Assembly: GCA_003209585.1 (NCBI GenBank)
Contig: QCQJ01000001.1
Location: forward strand, 1-64,000
Length of the DNA: 64,000 nt
Direction of reading: 5' to 3'
Source of the DNA: Prochlorococcus sp. AG-449-G23
Lineage (GTDB): Bacteria; Cyanobacteriota; Cyanobacteriia; PCC-6307; Cyanobiaceae
Shown: positions 26,948 to 37,123 of the stretch, piece after piece
How the letters are laid out: every line of letters starts with the position of its first letter
Position numbering within the stretch: position 1 is the stretch's first letter
Translations under genes and position numbers: made by a program
The notes under the pieces: generated by a model
The model's input: only the letters and a program-made list of their open reading frames with translations
Told to the model about the DNA's origin: nothing
Database searches by the model: none

Positions 26948-29389
26948 ATGGATAAGAAAAAATTTACTTCCATCTCACTCCAAGAAGAAATGCAACGTTC
27001 TTATTTGGAGTATGCAATGAGTGTAATAGTTGGACGTGCCCTTCCTGATGCAAGAGACGGCCTTAAACCTGTACAAAGAAGAATACTTTTTGCAATGTAC
27101 GAATTAGGTTTAACACCTGATAGACCCTTTAGAAAGTGTGCGAGAGTTGTTGGAGATGTACTTGGCAAATACCATCCGCATGGAGATCAAGCAGTATATG
27201 ATGCATTGGTCCGGCTAGTACAAAATTTTTCAACTAAATATCCTACTTTAGAAGGTCATGGAAATTTTGGATCTGTGGATAATGATCCACCAGCAGCAAT
27301 GCGATATACGGAAACCAGATTAGCTCCTATAGCTCACAAGGGATTTCTTGAAGAAATTGGATCAGAAACAGTAAATTTCTCAAATAACTTTGACGGTTCG
27401 CAAAAAGAACCAGATTTTCTTCCAGCCCAACTTCCATTTTTATTGTTAAATGGATCATCAGGTATTGCTGTTGGTATGGCCACAAACATTCCCCCTCACA
27501 ATCTTGGGGAAATAGTAGATGGTTTAGTTGCTTTAGTAGAAGATACAAATATAAGTGATAAAAAACTTTTTAACATTATCAAAGGACCTGATTTTCCTAC
27601 AGGCGGAGAATTAATCTATAGTCCAGCAATAAAAGAACTTTACGAAACGGGAAAAGGATCATTAACAATAAGAGGTGTTATAAATACAGGAGAAGTAAAT
27701 TTAGGAAAAGGTAAACATAAAAGAAATGCACTAATCATTACAGAACTTCCTTACCAAATTAACAAAGCAGGTTGGATTGAAAAACTAGCAGAACTTGTTA
27801 ATTTAGGCAAAATTAATGGAATTTCGGATATTAGGGACGAAAGCGATAGAGATGGAATGAGAATTGTAATAGAACTAAAAAAAGATTGTAATTCTGAACT
27901 TGTAATTTCTGATTTATATAAAAAAACAAATCTCCAAACAAATTTTGGCGCAATATTCTTGGCTTTAATTAAAGGCAAGCCCGTACAATTAAACCTTAGG
28001 CAGTGTCTCAGCTATTTTCTTGAATTTAGAGAAGAAACGATTAGAAAGAGAACTAATTATTTTCTAAAAAACACTATTGAAAAATTAGAAATATCAGAAG
28101 GTTTATCTAAAGCCACAAAAAACATAAAAAAAGTAATCGAAATTATTGAAAGCTCGGAAAATACTTCAGAAGCTAAATCAAAACTAATAATTAATTTTTT
28201 CTTAAGTGATAAACAAGCAAGTTCCATTTTGGATATGCCACTCAGAAAATTAACAACTCTAGAAAGAAATCAAATTGATAATGAAATAAAAAATTTGCGA
28301 GAAAAAAAGAATTATTTTCAAAAATTATTAGACGAAAGAAGTTTATTACTTAACTTACTTACAGAAGAATTATTAATATTAAAGAAAAATTATAATGTCA
28401 AAAGAAAAACAAAATTACTTAAGAATATAAATCAAAATGAGGAATTAGAAACTCTAAACAATCAAATATTAGAAGATTTTATCAATAAAAAAACTAAATT
28501 ATACATAGACAATAGACTATATTTAAGGAAGATGATTTTGAATAATTATAAAAAATCTTTTGAGGATGTAAATAAAATCATAGATAATAAAAATATTCAA
28601 AAATTTATATTTAATATTGAAAAAAATATTAAAATAATCGGAGTAACTCTAACTGGAAAAGTTTTTAATATTGATTGGGAATCAAATATTAATAAAGACT
28701 ATAAATTAGATCACAAAACTCTTGGAAATATTCATCCTAATGAAATAATAAATTTTCATTCAATTAAAAAAAATATTAAAAATTATTTATGTATCTTGAA
28801 TTCGGATGGAAGATTTAAAAAAGTTTTATTTGATGAGGATATGATTAAAAGTAATAGATCTTTCACAATTACTAAATTAAAAAATAATATAAAAACGATT
28901 GATTCATTTATTTCAAATGAAAACAAAAATTTAATAATCTTAACCTCAATAGGAAGAATTTTTAAATTTAATTTATCAAATAATTTTTTAACTCCAACCT
29001 CTAAACAATCTCAGGGATTCATACTTACAAAACTTTTGCCAACTGAAAAGATTGTTTCTTGTTGTCCATATCAAAATGAAGAAAATATTTTTTTAGTATC
29101 TAAACAAGGAAAAATTTTTTGTATAAATAGTAATGAAATTTATTACTCAAATGAATACAGTTTGGGATATTTAAATGAAAGAACTCAACTTAAGAACGAT
29201 TATTTTGTAAAAATACTCCCAAGCAATCATTATCTTGATATTGAAACTAATAAAAATAAATCTGCAAGGTTAGACCTTAATAAATTGAATTTCAAATCCA
29301 ATAAATCAAATTTTTTAATTGATTTTTTAAAGCTAGAAAAAGACGAATATCTTGAAAATTCTTTCAGGCTAGAAAACTTTCTAAACTAA
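26948..29389 (+). CDS. Type IIA DNA topoisomerase subunit A (GyrA/ParC family)
   Basis: This is a breakage-reunion subunit of gyrase or topoisomerase IV, 813 residues. The N-terminal half is highly conserved: [19 protein letters not shown] near 32, [14 protein letters not shown] near 67, and the active-site Tyr120 in [12 protein letters not shown]. The C-terminal part from about residue 490 is strongly diverged and Asn/Lys/Ile-rich. I see no QRRGGKG GyrA box, which is needed for wrapping DNA in gyrase, so it resembles ParC more than GyrA in this respect. Cyanobacteria commonly have two such A subunits. The stop overlaps the purF stop by four bases. Confidence 0.9.
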   Translation: MDKKKFTSISLQEEMQRSYLEYAMSVIVGRALPDARDGLKPVQRRILFAMYELGLTPDRPFRKCARVVGDVLGKYHPHGDQAVYDALVRLVQNFSTKYPTLEGHGNFGSVDNDPPAAMRYTETRLAPIAHKGFLEEIGSETVNFSNNFDGSQKEPDFLPAQLPFLLLNGSSGIAVGMATNIPPHNLGEIVDGLVALVEDTNISDKKLFNIIKGPDFPTGGELIYSPAIKELYETGKGSLTIRGVINTGEVNLGKGKHKRNALIITELPYQINKAGWIEKLAELVNLGKINGISDIRDESDRDGMRIVIELKKDCNSELVISDLYKKTNLQTNFGAIFLALIKGKPVQLNLRQCLSYFLEFREETIRKRTNYFLKNTIEKLEISEGLSKATKNIKKVIEIIESSENTSEAKSKLIINFFLSDKQASSILDMPLRKLTTLERNQIDNEIKNLREKKNYFQKLLDERSLLLNLLTEELLILKKNYNVKRKTKLLKNINQNEELETLNNQILEDFINKKTKLYIDNRLYLRKMILNNYKKSFEDVNKIIDNKNIQKFIFNIEKNIKIIGVTLTGKVFNIDWESNINKDYKLDHKTLGNIHPNEIINFHSIKKNIKNYLCILNSDGRFKKVLFDEDMIKSNRSFTITKLKNNIKTIDSFISNENKNLIILTSIGRIFKFNLSNNFLTPTSKQSQGFILTKLLPTEKIVSCCPYQNEENIFLVSKQGKIFCINSNEIYYSNEYSLGYLNERTQLKNDYFVKILPSNHYLDIETNKNKSARLDLNKLNFKSNKSNFLIDFLKLEKDEYLENSFRLENFLN

Positions 29390-30846
29390 GATTTATATTC
29401 ATTTTCAACCCAATTTAAGTACTCTTGATTTACCGTTCCTGTTACATAAGAACCAGTAAAGCAACTCATCTCTAAATCTTCAACAGAAGAATCACTTATG
29501 ATAGATTTACGTAGATTTTCAACACTTTGATAAACAAGGTTATCGATTTTAAGTTGATCTGCGATTTCACTTATTGTTCTGTCGTGGGCTATTAATTCAT
29601 CTCTATTAGGCATATTGATTCCATAGACATGAGGAAAACGAACAGGGGGTGCTGCTGATGTAAAAAAGACTTTATTTGCTCCTGCATCTTTAGCCATCTG
29701 AACAATTTCTTTTGAAGTAGTACCTCTAACTATTGAGTCATCAACAATTAAAACATTTTTATTTTTAAACTCTGCACTCATCGCATTTAATTTTTGCCTT
29801 ACAGACTTCTTACGTTTCTGCTGACCAGGCATTATAAATGTTCTGCCAACATATCTATTTTTAAAGAAACCTTCCCTATATTCTATCCCTAACTGTCTTG
29901 CAACTTGCATTGCAGCAGGTCGAGAAGAATCAGGAATAGGCATTACGACATCAACATCGCCATAACTTATTGTTTCTTTTATTGTTTCAGCCAAATAATC
30001 TCCCATTTTTAAACGAGCTTTATAGACTGAAATCCCATTCATAATAGAATCTGGCCTAGCTAAATAAACGTATTCAAAAGCACAAGGGAATAACATTGGA
30101 TTTTCAGAACACTGCTTAGAAAAAAACTCTCCATTAAGATTTATAAAAATAGCTTCTCCAGGATCTACATCTCTCACTACTTGATAATCGTTATTCTCAA
30201 GAACAAGAGATTCACTAGCAACCATCCACTCTTCTTTTTTTGTCGTTAATGAAAGTCTTTTTCCTATAACTAAAGGCCTAATACCAAAAGGATCTCTGAA
30301 TGCTAATAAACCATGTCCTGAAATTAATGCAATTGAAGCATATGATCCCTGAATTCTTTTATGTAAAGAATTGACAGCATTAAAAATAATATCAGGTTCT
30401 AATTCTTGATTAGAAATTTGTTCTTGTAATTCTGTCGCAAATACATTTAATAACATTTCAGTGTCACTTGAAGAATTTGTATGACGCTTATCAATATTAA
30501 ATAATTGTTTTTCTAAATCTCTAGTATTTGTCAAATTTCCATTATGTATCAAAACAATACCATAAGGTGCATTAACGTAAAAAGGCTGAGCTTCCTCTAC
30601 GCTTTCTGCTGATCCCTTTGTTGCATATCTAACATGACCTAATCCAATTTTGCCGATTAAATTCCTCATGTCTCTAGTTCTATAAGCAGTATTAACTTGA
30701 CCTTTAGCCTTATGTATATGAAAAATAGTATTTTCCATTGTAGCTATACCTGTTGAATCTTGTCCTCTATGTTGTAGAAGCAAAAGACTATCGTAAATTT
30801 GTTGATTTACATCATCTGAAGAAACGATTCCAACTATTCCGCACAT
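29386..30846 (-). CDS. purF: Amidophosphoribosyltransferase
   Basis: PurF makes phosphoribosylamine from PRPP and glutamine, the first committed step of purine synthesis. The 486 residues start with [12 protein letters not shown]: the nucleophile Cys2 is exposed by removal of Met, with no propeptide. Later motifs are [13 protein letters not shown] near 71, [11 protein letters not shown] near 188, and the PRPP-binding [18 protein letters not shown] near 358. A cluster-type C-terminal Cys region ([12 protein letters not shown]) is present as in the Fe-S containing class. It lies 47 bases from purL on the same strand. Confidence 0.97.
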   Translation of the reverse strand: MCGIVGIVSSDDVNQQIYDSLLLLQHRGQDSTGIATMENTIFHIHKAKGQVNTAYRTRDMRNLIGKIGLGHVRYATKGSAESVEEAQPFYVNAPYGIVLIHNGNLTNTRDLEKQLFNIDKRHTNSSSDTEMLLNVFATELQEQISNQELEPDIIFNAVNSLHKRIQGSYASIALISGHGLLAFRDPFGIRPLVIGKRLSLTTKKEEWMVASESLVLENNDYQVVRDVDPGEAIFINLNGEFFSKQCSENPMLFPCAFEYVYLARPDSIMNGISVYKARLKMGDYLAETIKETISYGDVDVVMPIPDSSRPAAMQVARQLGIEYREGFFKNRYVGRTFIMPGQQKRKKSVRQKLNAMSAEFKNKNVLIVDDSIVRGTTSKEIVQMAKDAGANKVFFTSAAPPVRFPHVYGINMPNRDELIAHDRTISEIADQLKIDNLVYQSVENLRKSIISDSSVEDLEMSCFTGSYVTGTVNQEYLNWVENEYKS

Positions 30847-30893
30847 AATTTAATTTATAAAAAATATTAATAGTTGAAAAAAATTTTTCATAT

Positions 30894-33236
30894 TTAAAAG
30901 TGATCTGAAATACTATTATTGAATTTTTCGGTTAATTCCTCAACCCTAATATTGCAGATATTCTTATCTTGAATTTTTATTTGAAGAATTTCACTGGAAA
31001 CATATCCTATTTTTTTCACGTATATACTCGATTTCGAATTTATTTTATTCTTTTTTAAATAATTAAGCCATTCTTTTTCTTTCATTTTATCTATCGAAAA
31101 AATAATTCTAGAACCTCCTTCTGCAAATAATAAATTATCATCTCTATTAATTTCTTTATTTAATTCTATTGTTGCTCCCTTTGAAGACAAAATACAACAT
31201 TCTGCTAAAGCTATAGCTAACCCTCCATCGCTGATATCGTGCGAAGAAACTACATAACTTTTTAGAATCGCATTTCTTAAAAAACTTTGGCAAAATTTTT
31301 CATCCAACAAATCTATTTTTGGAGGTCGGCCCGTAATTTCTCCATGAAAATATTCCAAATAAGAACTAGCTGCTATTGTTGTTTCTGATTTATAAGAGCC
31401 AATTATCCAAATTTGGTCTTGGATATTTTTCCATTTACTGCTTATGGCTTTTTTAACATTATCTATCTTCCCGACCATTCCAATTACGGGCGTAGGATTA
31501 ATAGGGGTAATTTCATTGTCTTTATTTTTTGATTCATTGTATAAAGAAACGTTTCCACCTGTAACAGGAGTTTCTAGAACTTTACAGGCTTCAGAAATTC
31601 CATTGCATGAAGATGAAAGTTGCCAATATCCTATTTCGCTCTCGGGAGAGGAGAAATTTAAGTTATTTGTAATTGCTATTGGCTCAGCGCCAACACAACT
31701 AACATTTCTTGCAGACTCTGCAACTGCAGCAATAGTTCCTCTAAAAGGGTCAAGATAAACCCATCTACTATTACAATCTACTGAAGCAGCTACTCCAGAA
31801 AATACTTTATTTTTATTTTTTTCATTTTGTTCTCTTAATCTTATGACAGCAGCATCTGACTCTCCAGGTTTAAAAACTGTATTTGATTGAACTTGAGAAT
31901 CATATTGTTTATAAATCCATCTTTTTGAAGATATTGAAGGATTAGAGAGAAGTTTTAAAATGATTTCTGAGTAAGAAAAAGTCTTATTTTCTTTTAGTGA
32001 AAGTATTTTATAATCTCTAATTTCTGGTAAATTATTTTCTTTCCATTGCCATTTCTTTAATAAATAAACCGGTGGATTTTTAATTACGTTATGTAAATTA
32101 ATTGGAGTATCATCAGATAGAGCAGAAGTAGGGATTTGTGCAACAATTTTACTTTTATGAGAAATAATGACATCTTTAGACTCAATTACTTGACCAATTA
32201 CTTTGGCGTATAATCCCCATTTTTTAAATTTTTCAATAAGGTTATTAATTTTTTCTTCTTTCACTACAAACAACATTCTCTCTTGCGATTCAGATAATAA
32301 GTATTGATATGAAGACATATTATCTTCTCTAGAAGGAACCAAGTCTAAATCAATAGATATTCCTAAATTTCCATTTGCAGCCATTTCTGCACTGCTGCAC
32401 GTTAAACCGGCTGCACCCATATCTTGAGCTGCAATTACATCTCCTGTTTTAAAAGAATCTAAACAAGCTTCGATAAGACTTTTCTCAATAAATGGATCGC
32501 CTACTTGCACCGCAGGCCTATCATCTAATGAAGTAGTAGTTAATTCTGAACTTGCAAAACTAGCACCACCAACACCATCTCTACCAGTAGTATTACCAAC
32601 ATAAAGTACTGGTGATCCTACTTTTTTAGCTCCAGAACACACTATTTCATTTGTCTCTAAGAGTCCCAAAGCCATAACATTTACTAAAGGATTTCCAGAA
32701 TAACTATCATCAAAGTCAATTTCACCTCCAACAGTAGGTACACCTACACAATTTCCATAATGTGCAATACCGGATACAACTCCTCGAAGTAAATCAACAT
32801 TTGATGGTTTATCTATATTTCCGAATCTTAATGAATTCAATACTGCAATTGGCCGTGCTCCCATTGTAAAAATATCTCTTAAAATACCTCCTACTCCAGT
32901 TGCAGCTCCTTGAAAAGGTTCGATTGCCGATGGATGATTATGGCTTTCTATTTTAAAAACAAGTTTTTGATTATTTCCAACATCAATGACCCCAGCATTT
33001 TCTCCAGGGCCAACTAAAACATTTTTTCCTTTTGTGGGGAAATTAGATAGTAAAGGTTTTGAATTTCTGTAACAACAATGCTCAGACCACATAACACCAA
33101 ACATCCCTAGTTCAGTCCTATTTGGTTTTCTGTTTAATCTTTTACAAATTTCTTCATAATCATTAACAGTTAAATTTTCAACTTTAAGTGCTTCTTTAAG
33201 ATCATATAGATCATTATTTTCTGAATTTATCATCAT
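30894..33236 (-). CDS. purL: Phosphoribosylformylglycinamidine synthase subunit PurL
   Basis: This is the small-type PurL (780 residues) that needs separate PurS and PurQ, which are not in the window. It makes FGAM from FGAR, ATP and glutamine-derived ammonia. Motifs include FGVMWSEHCCYRNSKPLL near 47, KIESHNHPSAIEPFQGAATG near 94, GIAHYGNCVGVPTVGGEI near 158, MGAAGLTCSSAEMA near 271, VTGGNVSLYNES near 554, and HDISDGGLAIALAECC near 672. Two ATG codons begin the frame; either fits. The next gene upstream starts at once. Confidence 0.97.
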   Translation of the reverse strand: MMINSENNDLYDLKEALKVENLTVNDYEEICKRLNRKPNRTELGMFGVMWSEHCCYRNSKPLLSNFPTKGKNVLVGPGENAGVIDVGNNQKLVFKIESHNHPSAIEPFQGAATGVGGILRDIFTMGARPIAVLNSLRFGNIDKPSNVDLLRGVVSGIAHYGNCVGVPTVGGEIDFDDSYSGNPLVNVMALGLLETNEIVCSGAKKVGSPVLYVGNTTGRDGVGGASFASSELTTTSLDDRPAVQVGDPFIEKSLIEACLDSFKTGDVIAAQDMGAAGLTCSSAEMAANGNLGISIDLDLVPSREDNMSSYQYLLSESQERMLFVVKEEKINNLIEKFKKWGLYAKVIGQVIESKDVIISHKSKIVAQIPTSALSDDTPINLHNVIKNPPVYLLKKWQWKENNLPEIRDYKILSLKENKTFSYSEIILKLLSNPSISSKRWIYKQYDSQVQSNTVFKPGESDAAVIRLREQNEKNKNKVFSGVAASVDCNSRWVYLDPFRGTIAAVAESARNVSCVGAEPIAITNNLNFSSPESEIGYWQLSSSCNGISEACKVLETPVTGGNVSLYNESKNKDNEITPINPTPVIGMVGKIDNVKKAISSKWKNIQDQIWIIGSYKSETTIAASSYLEYFHGEITGRPPKIDLLDEKFCQSFLRNAILKSYVVSSHDISDGGLAIALAECCILSSKGATIELNKEINRDDNLLFAEGGSRIIFSIDKMKEKEWLNYLKKNKINSKSSIYVKKIGYVSSEILQIKIQDKNICNIRVEELTEKFNNSISDHF

Positions 33237-33944
33237 TCAAATCCAAGGGTCATCTTCTCTTTTATCGCTGAAAGATCTTGATGTTCTCTCATCATTATAA
33301 AAACTTTTTTGTTTAAAATCTGAATTTTGGTTAATATCTTCATCTTCTTCAAGCCAATCCTCTAATTTATTTGAAGCTATATTTTTCATGTCATCAAATC
33401 TATCAATAATTTTTTTTCCTTTTTGCAGAAATTCATTTTTAATACTTGATTTGATTAAAGATAAATCATCTAAAGAATTTTTTTTACAGAATACTAGACC
33501 AGGTTGTTGATCATTTATATTGTCAATATTTAATTTCCATCTACTAGAGCCAGGAATCTTAGGATTAGTTCTAGAAACTAAATAATATTGAATTTCACCC
33601 GTTTTCATATCAAACAAAAAATCTGCAATAACTCCTATTTTTGAACCATTTATATTTATCAAATTCGCTTCTATTAAAGTTGGAAATCTATTTAAAGTTG
33701 CCAGATCAGAGATCGCAGGATTTCCTTTAACATAAATTTCATTATCTATTATCTGACTAATTTGATTTAATCTCCAAACATTTCGTTTTAAGTCAAAATT
33801 TGAAGGACGAGAGTACCATCCTAAAATTCTATGCACAGGAGGATGCATCCAAACATTTTCACCATTTCCGTAATTAAGGGAAATATTGCCCTTAACATTG
33901 TAATTTAGTAATTCACTTAAAAAAATTTCTTTCGGTAATTTCAA
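33237..33944 (-). CDS. PRC-barrel-like hypothetical protein between dnaN and purL
   Basis: This protein of 235 residues lies between dnaN and purL, an arrangement I associate with picocyanobacteria. Its N-terminal 170 residues look like two PRC-barrel-type beta segments, with GNPAISDLATLNRFPTLIEA and IGVIADFLFDMKTGEIQYY (a typical PRC strand pattern) visible. The rest is acidic, Asn/Asp-rich and probably disordered, ending in DDPWI. The role is not known to me. There is no gap to purL and one base to dnaN, so the three probably form one transcript. Confidence 0.75.
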   Translation of the reverse strand: MKLPKEIFLSELLNYNVKGNISLNYGNGENVWMHPPVHRILGWYSRPSNFDLKRNVWRLNQISQIIDNEIYVKGNPAISDLATLNRFPTLIEANLININGSKIGVIADFLFDMKTGEIQYYLVSRTNPKIPGSSRWKLNIDNINDQQPGLVFCKKNSLDDLSLIKSSIKNEFLQKGKKIIDRFDDMKNIASNKLEDWLEEDEDINQNSDFKQKSFYNDERTSRSFSDKREDDPWI

Positions 33945-33945
33945 A

Positions 33946-35103
33946 TTAAGAACGAACTTGAACAGGCATAACTAAATAAGTAAAAGAGTTAATATTATCC
34001 TCTGGTACAAAAACGGCTGGAGTTGTTGGAAGATTACACTTTAAAAGAACATTTTCACAAGAAATAACTTTTAAACCTTCTAAAAGATATCGAACGTTAA
34101 ATGCAATATCAAAATTTTCTCCAGAATAAGAAACGGGTACTGATTCATTTGCATTTCCAATATCTTGTGCATCTGCACTTATTGAAGCTAAATCTGTATT
34201 ATCTAATTTAAATTTAACAACGCTACTCTGCTGATCCGCTAAAACAGCAATTCTTTCTAATGCATCAATTAATTTTTTAGTATTAAAGTTAAAATTCTTA
34301 GAAAAAGTATCTGGGATTAATTGTGAATAATTTGGATAGGTACCTTCAAGAGTTCTTGTTGTAATTATTTGATTAGAAGAAATAAAGACTACTTGACCTT
34401 TATCATAGAAAAGCTTTATTGAATTTTCTGAGCTTCTTAAAGTTACTAGTTTTTCAATTTCTCTTAATGATCTAGTTGGAATAGTTACTGACAAATCCCC
34501 ATCATTTAAAGGTAAGTTACCTTCCTTTTCGATATTGTCTTCATTACCAATCAAAGCAACCGCCAATCTATGACCATCTGTAGAAGCAGACTCTAAATAA
34601 TTTTTTTTAAAAGTAAAATTTACCCCAGTAAGTAATTGCTTGGAGTCATCATTACTACTAGCAAAAATTGTAAATTTTAGAGCTTTTAAAAAGGAACTAG
34701 GTTCAATATTTAAAGAAGTACCACTTTCAACAAATGGCAATTTAGGATAATCATCTGAAGGTATACCTTTTAGATTAAAAGAACCTCTATCACTTTTAAT
34801 CAAAATATTATCTGAATTCTCATCTACTAAGAGAGAAACAGGTGTTTCACTAGGTAATTTATTAACTATTTCAGATAAAAGTTTTGAAGGGATCGTAATA
34901 GCTCCACTATTTTTAACAGTTCCATCAAAAGAGGTTTGAATTCCTAAATTAAGGTCAAATCCTGTAAGACTAATTTTATTTGTTCCTTCATCAGCTGTTA
35001 AAAGTATATTTGCAAGAATTGGATGAGTTGGCCTTGAAGCAACTGCTTTACTGACTAGTTGTATAGCATTATTTAATTCATTTTGATTACAAATAATTTC
35101 CAT
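33946..35103 (-). CDS. dnaN: DNA polymerase III beta sliding clamp
   Basis: DnaN is the ring clamp that keeps polymerase on DNA. It has 385 residues with three clamp domains. Characteristic segments are VSKAVASRPTHPILANILL near 18, FDLNLGIQTSF near 49, FKGIPSDDYPKLP-like FNLKGIPSDDYPKLP near 113, STDGHRLAV near 174, and NVRYLLEGLK followed by CNLPTTPAVFVPED with the C-terminal YLVMPVQVRS. It is the first gene left of the candidate origin, transcribed away from it; a good promoter match lies 27 bases upstream. Confidence 0.97.
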   Translation of the reverse strand: MEIICNQNELNNAIQLVSKAVASRPTHPILANILLTADEGTNKISLTGFDLNLGIQTSFDGTVKNSGAITIPSKLLSEIVNKLPSETPVSLLVDENSDNILIKSDRGSFNLKGIPSDDYPKLPFVESGTSLNIEPSSFLKALKFTIFASSNDDSKQLLTGVNFTFKKNYLESASTDGHRLAVALIGNEDNIEKEGNLPLNDGDLSVTIPTRSLREIEKLVTLRSSENSIKLFYDKGQVVFISSNQIITTRTLEGTYPNYSQLIPDTFSKNFNFNTKKLIDALERIAVLADQQSSVVKFKLDNTDLASISADAQDIGNANESVPVSYSGENFDIAFNVRYLLEGLKVISCENVLLKCNLPTTPAVFVPEDNINSFTYLVMPVQVRS

Positions 35104-35440
35104 CGTAATTTGGAACTTTTTACAAATACAATATACTTTTTTCGTAAATTAAATTCAATAATTTATTTTATTCTCTTTTTCTAATAAAAAAATAATTAAA
35201 TAAAATAAAAATTTAATAGTAGTAGTTACTGTGGAAACTGTGGAATTTTTGAATGAAAACAGTTATTTAAATAGATTATGAATATAAAAGGTAGTGGAAA
35301 AAAATTTTTATATGTTAAATAAATAAAATTTTTTCTAATAAAGAAAAAACTACTTAACAAATAGATTGAATTTTTATATATTTTTCAACAAATAATTTTT
35401 ATTTTTAATTGATTTCCACAGACACTAATTTTTTTGGATT
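35104..35440. other. Candidate replication origin between dnaN and thrC
   Basis: This 337-base gap is the only one over 300 bases and has no gene. It is extremely AT-rich. Four motifs resemble the cyanobacterial DnaA box TTTTCCACA: TGTGGAAAC at 35230-35238, TGTGGAATT at 35239-35247, AGTGGAAAA at 35293-35301 (all minus-strand) and ATTTCCACA at 35412-35420 (plus). The first two are adjacent. Between them and thrC lie A/T-only runs that could melt first. Location beside dnaN is typical of cyanobacterial origins. This is inference; strand skew was not computed. Confidence 0.6.
35130..35158 (-). promoter_or_regulatory. Predicted sigma-70 type promoter of dnaN
   Basis: On the minus strand, TTGAAT (35158-35153) and TATATT (35135-35130) are separated by exactly 17 bases. 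The -10 lies 26 bases upstream of the dnaN ATG. Both hexamers have at least four of six consensus bases and the spacing is ideal. Confidence 0.5.
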
Positions 35441-36544
35441 TTAATATCCTAAGATTTTAGTTATATTTGTTAAAGAAGGTTCGATATTTTTCCTAAAAAT
35501 AGCATCATTGTTTTTTATAGCGCAATCTGGATCTTTTAATCCATTGCCGGTAAGAACACAAACAATAGTGGATTCTTTCTGAATCCTATTTTTATTTTTA
35601 ATTAGTCCAGCAACTGATGCTGCACTGGCAGGCTCACAAAATACTCCTTCTTTAGCAAGAATTTTATAAGCATTGATTATTTCTTCATCTGTAACTGATT
35701 GGAAGTCTCCGTTGCTTTCTTTTTTTACTTTTTTTGCTTTTTCTCTATTTACAGGATTCCCTATTCTTATAGCTGTAGCAATTGTCTCTGGATCTTTAAC
35801 TATTATGTTTTTTACTAATGGAGCTGATCCTTCAGATTGAAAACCCATCATGATTGGTAATTTTAAATTACTTTTTATTTTTGAATATTCTTTGAATCCC
35901 ATCCAATAAGCAGTAATATTTCCTGCATTTCCCATTGGAATACAAAGCCAATCAGGCGCAATACCTAAGTCATCAACTATTTCAAAAGCAGCAGTCTTTT
36001 GGCCTTGTATTCGATATGGATTAACAGAATTAACTAGTTCTACAGGATGTTCTGAGGATAAATCTCTAACAATTTCGAGAGCTTTATCAAAGTTTCCGTT
36101 AATAGATATTATCTCAGCTCCATACATTAAAGCTTGTGCTAGCTTTCCTTGTGCAACAAATCCTTCAGGGATTAAAACAAAAGGTTTTAATCCTCCTCTA
36201 GAGGCATATGCAGCAGCAGCAGCAGAAGTGTTTCCAGTACTTGCACAAATTACTGCTTCACGGCCTTCTTCTTTTGCTTTACTAATTGCCATAGTCATAC
36301 CACGATCTTTAAAAGATCCTGTTGGATTAAGGCCATCATATTTCAAAAAAACTTTTGTTCCATTTCCTATTAAATTGCTAATTGACTCGCTTAGAATTAG
36401 TGGTGTATTGCCTTCATTTAAGGAAATAATAGGAGTTTTCTTGGTAACTGGGAGATATTGTTTATAAGCTTCGATTAGACCTGGCCATCTTTTTTTTCTG
36501 TAATTAATACGCAATTTATTTTTAATTTTATTTAATAACGCCAT
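35441..36544 (-). CDS. thrC: Threonine synthase
   Basis: ThrC converts O-phosphohomoserine to threonine with PLP. The protein has 367 residues, typical of the plant-like/shorter bacterial type. Motifs: [14 protein letters not shown] near 41, [13 protein letters not shown] with the PLP Lys at 79, [20 protein letters not shown] near 99, and [15 protein letters not shown] near 208, and the SAGLT-like [13 protein letters not shown] near 330. It is the first gene on the far side of the candidate origin and is transcribed away from thrC's upstream neighbours toward it. Confidence 0.96.
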   Translation of the reverse strand: MALLNKIKNKLRINYRKKRWPGLIEAYKQYLPVTKKTPIISLNEGNTPLILSESISNLIGNGTKVFLKYDGLNPTGSFKDRGMTMAISKAKEEGREAVICASTGNTSAAAAAYASRGGLKPFVLIPEGFVAQGKLAQALMYGAEIISINGNFDKALEIVRDLSSEHPVELVNSVNPYRIQGQKTAAFEIVDDLGIAPDWLCIPMGNAGNITAYWMGFKEYSKIKSNLKLPIMMGFQSEGSAPLVKNIIVKDPETIATAIRIGNPVNREKAKKVKKESNGDFQSVTDEEIINAYKILAKEGVFCEPASAASVAGLIKNKNRIQKESTIVCVLTGNGLKDPDCAIKNNDAIFRKNIEPSLTNITKILGY

Positions 36545-36550
36545 GATTGT

Positions 36551-37123
36551 TTAATTTGCTTTGATTTTTTCTAGAGGAGAATTAGTGAAAAAGGTTAATA
36601 ATTCTGAAATTGATTCTACTTTATTCATAACTTTGCTTAAAGCGCTTACATCTAAAATTACAGTTTTAGTTGGATATCCTTCAAAAAAATTTATCAGGTT
36701 TATTTTTCCATTTCCTATGCTAATTCCTTGAATTACGCTTGCTCTAAGGGCCAACATACCTGTTCTTTCATCATTTGCTCTGGGTGGGTGGATAATAGAT
36801 GAAAGTCTTGTTAAAAAAATATTTCCTATTTCAGAATATACTAATTTGCTTGCAATCGTAATAGGAATTTCAAAATCTTTATTTAAAACTGTTCTAATTT
36901 CTTTATCGGAAGATTTGGTTGCTTTCAAAATTTTTTTTAATTTTCTTGTTGTTTTCCCTTCTTTAGCAAAAGTTTTTAAAGAATTTACTTTAATGGTTCT
37001 AGAAAATATGCTGTATATGATTTTAATTTCTTCAGCAGCATTAGCTTTAGGAACATTAAAAAATAATGGAGAACTTACTAAAATAAAAAATATTTTAAGT
37101 ATTAAAAATTTATTAAATTTCAT
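36551..37123 (-). CDS. DUF1400-domain exported protein
   Basis: The 190-residue protein carries an N-terminal signal (residues 1-30, LILKIFFILVSSPLFF then KANA) and one DUF1400 domain (AEEIKIIYSIFSRTIKVNSL to LTFFTNSPLEKI). In other cyanobacteria DUF1400 is found in front of an alpha/beta hydrolase domain; here the hydrolase is absent. Function is unknown. It is six bases upstream of thrC and abuts the ABC1 kinase gene, so the three may share a transcript. Confidence 0.82.
   Translation of the reverse strand: MKFNKFLILKIFFILVSSPLFFNVPKANAAEEIKIIYSIFSRTIKVNSLKTFAKEGKTTRKLKKILKATKSSDKEIRTVLNKDFEIPITIASKLVYSEIGNIFLTRLSSIIHPPRANDERTGMLALRASVIQGISIGNGKINLINFFEGYPTKTVILDVSALSKVMNKVESISELLTFFTNSPLEKIKAN

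Noticed and set aside
31444..31758. 104-codon plus-strand frame opposite purL
   Set aside because: It is the complement of conserved PurL sequence with no start context or recognised domain.
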